64,000 nt of DNA. Origin: Pseudacidovorax intermedius. Its GTDB lineage: Bacteria > Pseudomonadota > Gammaproteobacteria > Burkholderiales > Burkholderiaceae_C. The notes under the pieces are model-generated. The model was not told the DNA's origin. It worked only from the letters and a program-made list of their open reading frames with translations, and made no database searches. The stretch lies in assembly GCF_003350475.1 (NCBI RefSeq), contig NZ_QQAV01000001.1, positions 364,836 through 428,835 on the forward strand, read 5' to 3'. Below are positions 48,498 to 56,900 of the stretch, piece after piece. Positions within the stretch are counted from its first letter, which is position 1. Every line of letters begins with the position of its first letter. The position numbers were made by a program, and so were the translations under genes.

Positions 48498-49649
48498 ATG
48501 AACCGTCGAGACTTCATCCGCAGCGGCGCCGCCACCGGCGCCACCCTGGCCCTGGCGCCCGCGCTGGCCGAGACGCCGCTCAAGGTGGCCGTGCTCATCC
48601 CGCAGAGCGGGCCGGCCGGCCTGTTCGGCCCGTCGGCCAAGGCCTGCGCCCAGCTGGCCGCCGAGACGCTCAATGCCCGCGGCGGCATCCTGGGGCGCAA
48701 GCTGGAGCTGCTGTTCGGCGATGCCGGACTGCCGCCGGCCGAGGCCGCGCAAACCGCGCTCAAGCTCTGGAAGGGCTCGGGCGCCGCCGCCGTCGTGGGC
48801 ATGCACGACAGCGCCGTGCGCGGCGCGCTGGTCGGCCTCTTCAAAGGGCAGGTGCCCTACTTCTACACACCGATCTACGAGGGCGGCGAATGCGCCCGCG
48901 CCACCTACGTCAACGGCGAGACGCCGCAGCAGCAGCTGCAGCCCGTCATTCCCTGGCTGGCGGCCGAGCGCAAGCCGACCAAGTGGTACCTGGTGGGCAA
49001 CGACTACATCTGGGGCCGCAACACCAACGCCACCGCCAAGACCTACATCGCCCAGACCGGCGCGCAGGTGGTGGGCGACGAATACCTGCCCTTCACCGTG
49101 GACAACTTCGACGCCACGCTGGCCCGCATCCGCGACAGCGGCGCCGACGCGGTGCTGGTGTCGCTGGTGGGCGGCGCCTCGGTCAACTTCAACAAGGCCT
49201 TCGCCAGCTTCGGCCTGGCCGACAAGGCACTGCGACTGGGCACGCTGATCGAGGAGAACACGCTGGCCGGCATCGGCGTGGCCAATGCGCGCAACCTGTA
49301 CTCCAGCTCCGGCTATTTCGCGCGCATCGACACCCCCGGCGCCAAGGCCTTCGCCCAGGCCTACGCGTCACGCTTCGGCGCGCAGGCGCCCGCGCTCAAC
49401 GGGCTGGCCGAATCCACCTACGAAGGCTTCCTCATGATGGACGCCATCGTCCGCAAGGCCGGAAGCCTCGATCCCGCGAAGATGGACGCCGCCAGCGAAG
49501 GCGCCAGCTACACCGGCCCGCGCGGCGCGGTCACCATGCACAACCGCCATGTGGAGCAGGACATCTACCTGGCCGATGTGGACGCGCAGGGCTTCCGCGT
49601 GGTCAAGACCTTCCCGCGCGTGGCCTCGGGCCAGAGCTGCAAGGTGTGA
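48498..49649 (+). CDS. ABC substrate-binding protein, amide/urea type
   Basis: 383 residues. N-terminal RRDFIRSGAATGATLALAPALA is a Tat-like signal. The mature protein is a type I periplasmic binding protein of the UrtA/FmdD/AmiC group (LKVAVLIPQSGPAGLFGPSAK; YYEGGECA-like IYEGGECARATYVNG; KWYLVGNDYIWGRNTN). A GAGGAGG ribosome site precedes the ATG. Its ligand is probably a short amide or urea, judging by the amidase beside it. Confidence 0.92.
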   Translation: MNRRDFIRSGAATGATLALAPALAETPLKVAVLIPQSGPAGLFGPSAKACAQLAAETLNARGGILGRKLELLFGDAGLPPAEAAQTALKLWKGSGAAAVVGMHDSAVRGALVGLFKGQVPYFYTPIYEGGECARATYVNGETPQQQLQPVIPWLAAERKPTKWYLVGNDYIWGRNTNATAKTYIAQTGAQVVGDEYLPFTVDNFDATLARIRDSGADAVLVSLVGGASVNFNKAFASFGLADKALRLGTLIEENTLAGIGVANARNLYSSSGYFARIDTPGAKAFAQAYASRFGAQAPALNGLAESTYEGFLMMDAIVRKAGSLDPAKMDAASEGASYTGPRGAVTMHNRHVEQDIYLADVDAQGFRVVKTFPRVASGQSCKV

Positions 49650-50506
49650 CGGTGGACGGCAGCCTGGTCCTGCACGGACTGAACATCGTCTACGAGCTGG
49701 CCACGCTGACGCTCACCACGCTGGGGCTGGCCATCGTCTTCGGCCTGCTGGGCGTGATGAACATGGCGCACGGCGAGTTCGTGATGCTCGGCGCCTACTG
49801 CGTGGTCACGGTGCAGGGCTGGGGCTGGCCGCTGCCCACCGCCTTTCCGCTGGCCGTGGTGGTGTGCGGCGCGCTGGGCTGGGCGGTCGAGCGCTGGCTG
49901 ATCCGCCCGCTGTATGCCCGCCCCTTCGACACGTTGCTGGCCACCTGGGCGCTGGCCATGCTGATGCGCAAGACGGTGGAGGCGATCTGGGGCAAGGGCT
50001 ACCAGACGCTCGACACGCCGCTGGCGCAGCCGCTGATGCTCGGCGCCACCGCCTACCCGGCCTACCGCCTGGGCCTGATCGTGCTGGTGGCCCTGCTGCT
50101 GGTCGCCATCGGCCTCTGGTGGCGCCGCAGCACCGCCGGCCTGCGCGTGCGGGCCATGACGGGCAACCCGGTGCTGGCGCAGGCGCTGGGCATCGACACG
50201 CGCCGCCTGGCCTCGCGCACCTTCGTGGTGGGCGTGGTGCTGGCCGGCGCGGCGGGTGTGCTGCTGGCGCCGCTGGTGCGCGTGGAGCCCGGCATCGGCG
50301 TGGACTACCTGCTCGACGCCTTCTTCGTGCTGGTGGTGGGCGGCCTGGGCTCGCTGGGCGGGCTGCTGGGGGGCGTCGGCGCCATCGGCGGCACGCAGGC
50401 CGTGGTCAGCAGCATTGCCGGCCAGACCAGCGGCTACGCCGTGGTGCTGGTGCTTTCGATCCTCTTCCTGTGGCTCAAACCCGATGGACTCCTTGCTCGC
50501 CGCTGA
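49646..50506 (+). CDS. UrtB/LivH-like ABC permease
   Basis: 286 residues from a GTG at 49646 that overlaps the upstream TGA (a GTG at 49652 is possible). Hydrophobic, with GLAIVFGLLGVMNMAHGEFVMLGAY and LVVGGLGSLGGLLGGVGAI typical of branched-chain amino acid/urea permeases. It forms the membrane domain together with the N-terminal half of the next protein. Confidence 0.92.
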   Translation: MTVDGSLVLHGLNIVYELATLTLTTLGLAIVFGLLGVMNMAHGEFVMLGAYCVVTVQGWGWPLPTAFPLAVVVCGALGWAVERWLIRPLYARPFDTLLATWALAMLMRKTVEAIWGKGYQTLDTPLAQPLMLGATAYPAYRLGLIVLVALLLVAIGLWWRRSTAGLRVRAMTGNPVLAQALGIDTRRLASRTFVVGVVLAGAAGVLLAPLVRVEPGIGVDYLLDAFFVLVVGGLGSLGGLLGGVGAIGGTQAVVSSIAGQTSGYAVVLVLSILFLWLKPDGLLARR

Positions 50507-52286
50507 CCCGGCCCGTCCCGACATCGCCCGCAGGGGGCCGGCAGCGCTCGGCCGCCTGGGCGGCTTTGCGCCCGCCGCCGTGCTGGCCGCCGGTCTCGGG
50601 GTCCTGCCGCTGGCCGGCAACGACTTCCTGGCCTACCAGGTGGCGCTGTTCCTCATCTACGGCATCGCCACCCAGGGCGTGGCCCTGTGCTGGGGCCGGC
50701 TGGGCTTCCTGCCGCTGGGCCATGCGCTGTACTTCGGCCTGGGCGCCTACCTGGCCGGCGGTGCGCTCAAGGCCGGGCTCGCGACGCCGACGGGTGCCGG
50801 GGCGCTGGCAGCGGCGCTGCTGCTGCCAGCGCTGCTGGCCTGGGTCGTGGCGCGGCTGCTGTTCGCCCGCAGCCTGCGCAGCGGGCCCTACTTCTCGCTG
50901 ATCACGCTTGCCATGGCCATGTTGGGCAGCCTGGCGGCGCTGCAGTGGAGCAGCGTCACCGGCGGTTTCAACGGACTGGGCGACATCCCCGAGCTGCCGG
51001 GCCTGGACCGCTTCGGCCACCTCTACTGGCTGGTGGCGGCGGCGGCCGTGCTCTCCACCGGCCTGCTGGGGCTGTGGCTGCGGCGGCCCCTCGGCACGCT
51101 GTGGTCGGGCATCGCGCAGAGCGAGGACCGGATGCAGCTCTTCGGCTATGCCACCGACCGCATCAAGGCCAAGGCCTATGCGTTGTCGGCGCTGCTGGCG
51201 AGCGTGGCCGGTGTGCTCTTCGCGGCGCATCAGGGCATCGTCACGCCGCAGGCGATGGGCTTCGTGCTGTCCACCGAGTTCGTGATCTGGGCTGCAGTGG
51301 GCGGCAAGGCCAGCCCGCTGGGCGCCATGCTCGGCGCGGTGGCGGTGGGCTGGCTGTCGTCGGAGCTGCGCGATGCCTTCGCCTACTGGGAGGTGGCGGT
51401 CGGATTGCTGTTCATCGCCGTGGTGCGTTTTCTGCCCGAGGGACTGGCCGGCCTGGCCGCGCGCTGGACCGACCGCTGGCTCGCCCCCTCGCCCGCGCGC
51501 CCGGTGCCCGCGCCGCCATCCGCGAGCCCGGCCGGCGTGCCGGCGCTGCGCTTCGATGCGGTGCGCTGCAGCCAGTCGGGGGTGCGCATCCTCGACGGCC
51601 TCTCGCTGTCGCTGCAGGGCCCCGGCATCCGGGCCGTGATCGGACCCAACGGCGCCGGCAAGACCTCGGCCTTCAACGCCATGACCGGCCGCCTGCCGGT
51701 GCGCGGCGGCACGGTGCGGCTCGGCAAGGCCGACATCACCGGCCTGAACGCCTGGCGTGTCGCCCGGCACGGCGTGGGCCGCAAGCTGCAGATCCCGTCG
51801 GTCTTCCCGGCACTGAGCGTGGCGCAGAACCTGCAGGTCGCCCTGTGGGCCGGCCGCCTGGCGCCCCTCGCGGCGCTGGGCGCGGCGCCGCTGGGCTGGC
51901 ACACGCCGCTGCTGCACCGGCTGCTGGCGCGCTTTCCCGAACTGCAGGCGCAGCAGGCCCTGCCCGCCGGCCAGCTGTCGCAAGGACAGCGCCAGGCGCT
52001 GGAACTGGTGATGACGCTGCTGCCCGAGCCCCGGCTGGTGCTGCTGGACGAGCCCTGCGCCGGCCTCTCGCCGGCCGAGACCCACCGCATGATCGACGTC
52101 ATCCGCGAGGCGGTGCATGAACTGGATGCCGCGGCGCTGCTGATCGAGCACGACCTGGCCGCCGTGGCCGCCCTGGGCGGCGACGTGCTGGTGCTGCACC
52201 AGGGACGGCTGCTGGCCCACGGGCCGATGGCCGCGATCCAGGCCGACCCGGCGGTGCGCGCCGTCTATGCCGGAGCCCGCAAATGA
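50484..52286 (+). CDS. Fused permease-ATPase of the amide/urea ABC importer (UrtC-UrtD type)
   Basis: 600 residues. Residues 1-~330 are a LivM/UrtC-type permease (WGRLGFLPLGHALYFGLGAYLAGG, AVGGKASPLGAMLGAVAV). Residues ~355-600 are an ABC ATPase with Walker A GPNGAGKTSAF, signature LSQGQRQALEL and Walker B LVLLDEPCAGLSP. The two parts are joined by a Pro/Ala-rich linker in one frame with no stop. Most relatives encode them separately. It overlaps the permease by 23 bases and the next ATPase by 4. Confidence 0.92.
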   Translation: MDSLLAADPARPDIARRGPAALGRLGGFAPAAVLAAGLGVLPLAGNDFLAYQVALFLIYGIATQGVALCWGRLGFLPLGHALYFGLGAYLAGGALKAGLATPTGAGALAAALLLPALLAWVVARLLFARSLRSGPYFSLITLAMAMLGSLAALQWSSVTGGFNGLGDIPELPGLDRFGHLYWLVAAAAVLSTGLLGLWLRRPLGTLWSGIAQSEDRMQLFGYATDRIKAKAYALSALLASVAGVLFAAHQGIVTPQAMGFVLSTEFVIWAAVGGKASPLGAMLGAVAVGWLSSELRDAFAYWEVAVGLLFIAVVRFLPEGLAGLAARWTDRWLAPSPARPVPAPPSASPAGVPALRFDAVRCSQSGVRILDGLSLSLQGPGIRAVIGPNGAGKTSAFNAMTGRLPVRGGTVRLGKADITGLNAWRVARHGVGRKLQIPSVFPALSVAQNLQVALWAGRLAPLAALGAAPLGWHTPLLHRLLARFPELQAQQALPAGQLSQGQRQALELVMTLLPEPRLVLLDEPCAGLSPAETHRMIDVIREAVHELDAAALLIEHDLAAVAALGGDVLVLHQGRLLAHGPMAAIQADPAVRAVYAGARK

Positions 52287-52981
52287 AGAACCCACCCATC
52301 CTCCAGTTCGCCGACCTGCAGTGCGGCTACGGCGACACGGTGGTGGTGCGCGGCGTGTCCGGCTGCACTGCGCCCGGTCGCGTGCTGGGCATCCTGGGGC
52401 GCAACGGCGTCGGCAAGAGCACGCTGCTCAAGGCGCTGGCCGGCTTCCTGCCGGTGGCCGGCGGCACGCTGGCATGGGCCGGGCAGGACCTGCGCACCCT
52501 GCCCCCGCATGCGCGGCTGGCGGCCGGCATCGCCTATGCGCCGCAGGAGAACGTGGTGTTCGGCGAACTCACCGTGGAGGAGAACCTGTGGCTGCACATC
52601 GGCCGCCGCCGCGATGTCCGTTACGACGCCCTCTTCGCACGCTTCCCGCGGTTGCGCGAGCGGCTCGCGCAACGCGCCGGCGCGCTCAGCGGCGGCGAGC
52701 GCAAGCTGCTGTCCTTCGCGCGCACGATGGCCCTGGCGGCGCCGCTCACGATGCTCGACGAACCCACCGAAGGCGTGCAGCCCGAGAACATCGACCGCAT
52801 GGCGCAGTGCATCCACGAGGTCACGGCCGAGGGCCGCAGCTTCATCGTGGTCGAGCAGAACCTGAGCTTCCTGGAGGCCATCGCCAGCGACGTGCTGGTG
52901 CTGGACCATGGCCGCTGCGTGCTGCAGGGCGAGATGCGTGCCCTGGGCCGCGAGGCGCTGGAGGCGCACCTGGTGGTGTGA
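52283..52981 (+). CDS. UrtE/LivF-like ABC ATP-binding protein
   Basis: 232 residues with Walker A GRNGVGKSTLL, signature LSGGERKLLSFARTM and Walker B LTMLDEPTEGVQP. It is the second ATPase of the importer, coupled to the fused protein by an ATGA overlap, and is the last gene of the amidase operon. Confidence 0.93.
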   Translation: MKNPPILQFADLQCGYGDTVVVRGVSGCTAPGRVLGILGRNGVGKSTLLKALAGFLPVAGGTLAWAGQDLRTLPPHARLAAGIAYAPQENVVFGELTVEENLWLHIGRRRDVRYDALFARFPRLRERLAQRAGALSGGERKLLSFARTMALAAPLTMLDEPTEGVQPENIDRMAQCIHEVTAEGRSFIVVEQNLSFLEAIASDVLVLDHGRCVLQGEMRALGREALEAHLVV

Positions 52982-52997
52982 CGGACGCGCGGCGGCT

Positions 52998-53804
52998 TCA
53001 GTCGCCCGGCGCGGGCGGCGGGGTCGGCCCCGCACGCGCCGCCAGCGCCCGCCCCAGGTCGCCCACCTGCACCTGCTGACCCTGGTGCGAGAGGCGCGAC
53101 TGCAGGTCGGCCCAGACGGTGCCGCCCAGCTGCTGCCAGCGGCGGCAGAAGGCGTAGTCCTCGCTCAGGTAGCGGCCGCCGCCGGGCTCGGCCATGACGT
53201 CGAAGAAGCGGTGGTGGGGCAGGTGCGCATTGGCATGGTCGCCGGGGTCGGGGGTGTAGCGCAGCTCGGGCATGGCCTCGGCCATGCGCTCGAAGACGCC
53301 GCGCTCGATCAGCATGAAGCCGGTGGGCGCGTCCAGCACGGGCACGAAGCCGTCGGCATCGGCCGTGACCGGCGTGTCGCCCACGTTGAGCGGATAGCGG
53401 GCATAGCGAGCGTCGAAGTCGGCCTGCCGGCTGCCCGCGGGCAGCGCCTCGGGCAGGCCCGGCAGCGGCCAGGCCGAGGTGCGGTAGGGATAGATGCCGG
53501 CCACCACGGGCCGCCCCGCCAGCAGCAGGCGCAGCGCCGCCTCGGGCTCGAAGCCGATGTCGGCATCGATCCAGAACAGGTGCGTCCAGCGCGTGTCGGC
53601 CATGAACTCGGCCACCAGCCGGTTGCGGGCGCGGGTGATCAGGCTGTCCCCGTCGAGCAGCCGCGTCTGCATGGCAAAGCCGTGCTGCCAGGCCAGGTTG
53701 GCCAGCCCGAGCAGGCTGCGCGCATACAGGCTGCCCACCTGCGCGCCATGGCAGGGCGTGGCGATGAAGGGGCGGATGCGGCTCAGCTCGCTGGGGTCGC
53801 GCAT
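52998..53804 (-). CDS. Glycosyltransferase-like (GT-A fold) protein
   Basis: 268 residues. The start FIATPCHGAQVGSLYARSLLGL, ITRARNRLVAEFMAD and the acidic WIDADIGFEPEAAL resemble metal-binding GT-A glycosyltransferases; the SEDYAFCRRWQQLGG block near residue 220 fits the acceptor-side acidic motif. No glycan or capsule genes are nearby, so acceptor and donor are unknown. It is convergent with the ABC operon and lies downstream of the hybrid kinase gene. Confidence 0.7.
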   Translation of the reverse strand: MRDPSELSRIRPFIATPCHGAQVGSLYARSLLGLANLAWQHGFAMQTRLLDGDSLITRARNRLVAEFMADTRWTHLFWIDADIGFEPEAALRLLLAGRPVVAGIYPYRTSAWPLPGLPEALPAGSRQADFDARYARYPLNVGDTPVTADADGFVPVLDAPTGFMLIERGVFERMAEAMPELRYTPDPGDHANAHLPHHRFFDVMAEPGGGRYLSEDYAFCRRWQQLGGTVWADLQSRLSHQGQQVQVGDLGRALAARAGPTPPPAPGD

Positions 53805-53832
53805 GCGGTCGGCTCCTCGTCGGATGGGGGCG

Positions 53833-55785
53833 TCATTTCAAGGTCGCCAGCAGTGCGCGCAACCGGGCGGGCGCGACGGGCTTGGTCAGCACGGTCGCGC
53901 CCGCGGCGCGCAGCCGCTGCAGGGCCTGCGGGCCGGTGGCGCCCGAGATGACCACCGCCAGCGCATCGGGCTGCAGCCGGCGCGCGGCGGCCAGCACGTC
54001 CAGGCCGTCCTCGCCCTCGGCCAGCTGCAGGTCGCACAGCACCAGGTCGAAGCGCTCGCCCGCCGCGCCGAGGCAGGCGACGGCGTCGCGCGCGCTGGCC
54101 AGGCACACCGCCTCGCAGCCCCACTGGGCCAGCAGCTCGGCCGTGGCGATGCGGATGTGCGCGTCGTCGTCCACCAGCAGGCAGCGCAGGCCGGCCAGGG
54201 ACGGCTCAGCCGGCAGCACCGAAGCGGTGGGCAGCGGTGCGGCGTGGGGGGCCACCTGGGCCTGCGGCAGCGCCAGCGAGAAGGTGCTGCCGCAGCCCAG
54301 CGCCGAATTCAGGCCGATGCGGCTGCCCAGCAGCGTCGCCAGCCGGGCGCAGATGGCCAGCCCCAGGCCGAAGCCCTGGCGCCGGTCGCGCTCCACATTG
54401 GCCACCTGGTAGAACTCCTCGAAGATGCGCTGCTGGTGGATGGGCGCGATGCCCACGCCCCGGTCGCGCACCTCGATGCGCACCCGGTCGCCCCCGCGCC
54501 GGCGCGCCGTGACCAGCACGGTTCCGCCCGGCGGCGAATGGCGGATGGCGTTGGCCACCAGGTTGCCGATCACGCGCTGGAGCATGCCGCCGTCGCTGCG
54601 CACGGCCAGCCCGCGGGCCCGCCACGCGACGCGCACGCGGGACGCCGCCGCGTGGGCCGCGTGCTGCGCGGCCAGCGCGTCGAACAGCGGCGCCAGCGGC
54701 AGGTCGACCACCTCGGGCGTGAGCACCCGCGCATCCAGGCGCGAGATCTCGAGCAGGTCGTCCAGCAGCAGGCTCATGAAGGCCGTGCTCTCCTGCAGTC
54801 GCAGCAGGGCGGGCCGCTGCGCGTCGGCCGCGCCGGTGAGCAGGCCGTCGATGAACAGGCCCATCGCATGCAGGGGCTGGCGCAGGTCGTGGCTGGCGGC
54901 GGCCAGGAAGCGCGAGCGCGACAGCGCCGCCTGCTCGGCCTCGGTCATGCGCTCCAGCGCCACGGCAGTGGCCTCGCGCACCCGCTCATCGCTGGCCTGC
55001 TTGTGGCGCTGCAATTGCTCGGCCATGCGGTTGACGTCGTCGGCCAGGGTGGCGAATTCGTGCATGGGCCCGCCGCGACGCGGCGAGCGGCCCGCAATGG
55101 CGCAGCGGGCATCGAACTGGCCGGCCTGCAGCGCCGCCACGGTGTGCGTCAGGCGGCGCAGCGGCCGGGCGATGTCGCGCGCCATGTGCCGCACGGCCAG
55201 CCACGCACCGCCCAGCGCCAGCAGCCCGATGCCGATGCCGGTCAGCAGCGACTGGATGCGGGCCCGGCGAAGCTGCGTGGTGTCGCGCAGGGCCACCACG
55301 TTGCCGATGGCCTGATCGCCGGCCGTGGTGACGCCCGGCGGCGCGAAGGCCATGGTGCGCGAGGCCTCGCGCAGCAGCACGGGCGCGGTGAAGCTGCGCA
55401 GCCGGTCCGGGTGGGTGGCATCGGCGCCGGCGGCCACCACATGGATGCCGGCGCCATTGCTGATCTCGACCCGGCTGGCCTGGCCGCCGCGCAGCGCGGC
55501 CTGCGCCACGCTCTGCAGCGCGGCCACATCGCCGGCATAGAGGCTGAGGTCCGACATGGCGGCGACCTGCCGCGCGATGGCCCGCCCCTCGGCCGCGAAC
55601 ACGTCGTCCAGCATCGCGAGCCGGCTGTGGGTCAGCCAGCCGGTGAGCAGCAGCGCCACCACCGCGCAGGGCAGCAGCCCCAGCCGCACCAGGTCGCGCT
55701 GCAGGCTGCCGCGCACCACGAGCAAGCGCCTCGTGGCCACGGCAGCCGGCCGCGGCTCGCTGCCGCCCAGGGCGCCCACGTTCAT
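53833..55785 (-). CDS. Hybrid sensor histidine kinase/receiver protein (module 1)
   Basis: 650 residues. A membrane segment at ~33-52, a periplasmic part of ~100 residues, a second segment at ~185-205 and HAMP-like region precede the H-box FLAAASHDLRQPLHAMGLF, N-box NLVANAIRHSP and G-boxes DRGVGIAP and GFGLGLAI. A C-terminal receiver domain (LLVDDDAHIRIAT, Asp in LVLCDLQL, Lys in LTKPV) ends the protein; there is no DNA-binding output. The gene overlaps the upstream binding-protein gene (ATGA), suggesting that protein is its ligand sensor. Confidence 0.9.
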   Translation of the reverse strand: MNVGALGGSEPRPAAVATRRLLVVRGSLQRDLVRLGLLPCAVVALLLTGWLTHSRLAMLDDVFAAEGRAIARQVAAMSDLSLYAGDVAALQSVAQAALRGGQASRVEISNGAGIHVVAAGADATHPDRLRSFTAPVLLREASRTMAFAPPGVTTAGDQAIGNVVALRDTTQLRRARIQSLLTGIGIGLLALGGAWLAVRHMARDIARPLRRLTHTVAALQAGQFDARCAIAGRSPRRGGPMHEFATLADDVNRMAEQLQRHKQASDERVREATAVALERMTEAEQAALSRSRFLAAASHDLRQPLHAMGLFIDGLLTGAADAQRPALLRLQESTAFMSLLLDDLLEISRLDARVLTPEVVDLPLAPLFDALAAQHAAHAAASRVRVAWRARGLAVRSDGGMLQRVIGNLVANAIRHSPPGGTVLVTARRRGGDRVRIEVRDRGVGIAPIHQQRIFEEFYQVANVERDRRQGFGLGLAICARLATLLGSRIGLNSALGCGSTFSLALPQAQVAPHAAPLPTASVLPAEPSLAGLRCLLVDDDAHIRIATAELLAQWGCEAVCLASARDAVACLGAAGERFDLVLCDLQLAEGEDGLDVLAAARRLQPDALAVVISGATGPQALQRLRAAGATVLTKPVAPARLRALLATLK

Positions 55786-56780
55786 CTCTGTCCGGCTAGG
55801 CGCTCTGTCAGCACCTGTTCCGCGGGCAGCGCCAAGCCCAGGCTGCGGGCCACGTTGGGATTGACCCGCGCCACCGCGGGTGAGGCGCTTTCGACGACGG
55901 GGACAGGCGTCGAGCCGCCCGCCGCGGCCAGCCGCCGGCCCATGGCCTGGGCCTGGCGCGCCAGCAGCGCCGGGGTGGAGACGGCCGCCGCCAGCGCACC
56001 GGAACGCACGATGCCCTCGTTGCTGCCGAACACGGGCACGCCCGCACTCGCCCCGGCATGCAGCACGGCGAGCGTGGCGGCCTGGCTGCTGCCGATGGCG
56101 TCGGGCAGCACCAGCAGGGCCTCGCTGCGCGGCAGCACGGCGCGCAGGGCGCCGGCCAGCGACAGCGCATCGGGCGCCTGCTCCACCTGCAGCGACCATT
56201 CGCCGCCGGCCGCAGCGCGCTGCAGTTCGCGCAGCATGGGCTCGGATTCGGCGGTGGCCACCAGCCCCAGGCGGCGGCGCCCGGGCAATACGGCGTCGAT
56301 CAGGGCGAGCTGGTCGGCAAAGGAGGGCTCGCGCAGCAGCACGCCGATGCGCCGGCCCGGCATGCGCAAGGCGGGCAAGGGACGCAGGCCCTCGTAGTCC
56401 AGCCGGCTGAGCATGGCGAGCAGCAGCGGCTCGCTGCCGCCGCGGTCCAGCGCCGCGCGGGCCGCCGCGGCGCCCACGGCGACGGTCAGGCGCTCGGGCA
56501 TGGCGGTGGGCCGCAGGCTGCGCGTACGCACGCCCACATTGGCGGCGGTGCGCTCGTCCTCGGCCTCGGCCGGCTCCGGCGCTGCACCCGCCGGCAGGCG
56601 CAGCAGTTCGGCCGAGGGCTGGGCCACGCGCAGTTCGCGGGCGAATTCGGCATGGCCGGGCGCGTCGTCGGCCAGCAGCACCGTCCAGCCGGCCGCCTGC
56701 GCCGACCCCAGGCTGGCGAGCAGGGCCAGGCCCAGCAGGGCGGACCGCAGGCGCTGGCGGAAGGGGGAGCAGACGGGCAT
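55782..56780 (-). CDS. ABC-type periplasmic binding protein (ABC_sub_bind-like), kinase partner
   Basis: 332 residues with a signal peptide (ALLGLALLASLGSAQA). The fold resembles the TrpX/ABC_sub_bind binding proteins: RIGVLLREPSFADQLALID and FGSNEGIVRSGALAAAV near the end. No permease or ATPase is adjacent; instead it is coupled to the hybrid kinase. It therefore probably presents a ligand to the kinase, not to a transporter. Confidence 0.82.
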   Translation of the reverse strand: MPVCSPFRQRLRSALLGLALLASLGSAQAAGWTVLLADDAPGHAEFARELRVAQPSAELLRLPAGAAPEPAEAEDERTAANVGVRTRSLRPTAMPERLTVAVGAAAARAALDRGGSEPLLLAMLSRLDYEGLRPLPALRMPGRRIGVLLREPSFADQLALIDAVLPGRRRLGLVATAESEPMLRELQRAAAGGEWSLQVEQAPDALSLAGALRAVLPRSEALLVLPDAIGSSQAATLAVLHAGASAGVPVFGSNEGIVRSGALAAAVSTPALLARQAQAMGRRLAAAGGSTPVPVVESASPAVARVNPNVARSLGLALPAEQVLTERLAGQR

Positions 56781-56900
56781 GTGGGAGCGGAAGCGAGCGG
56801 CCGCCCACTGTACGAAGCGCCCGCTCCGAGGGCGATAAGGCAGAGGGACTAGGGCAGGCAGATGGCGGCACCGCAGGCGGTCGCCGCTATATCCGATGGC

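Noticed and set aside
53494-56397. Long plus-strand open frame opposite the hybrid kinase and binding-protein genes
   Set aside because: Antisense to genes with clear kinase motifs; the translation is low-complexity and Ala/Arg/Gln-rich without a domain.
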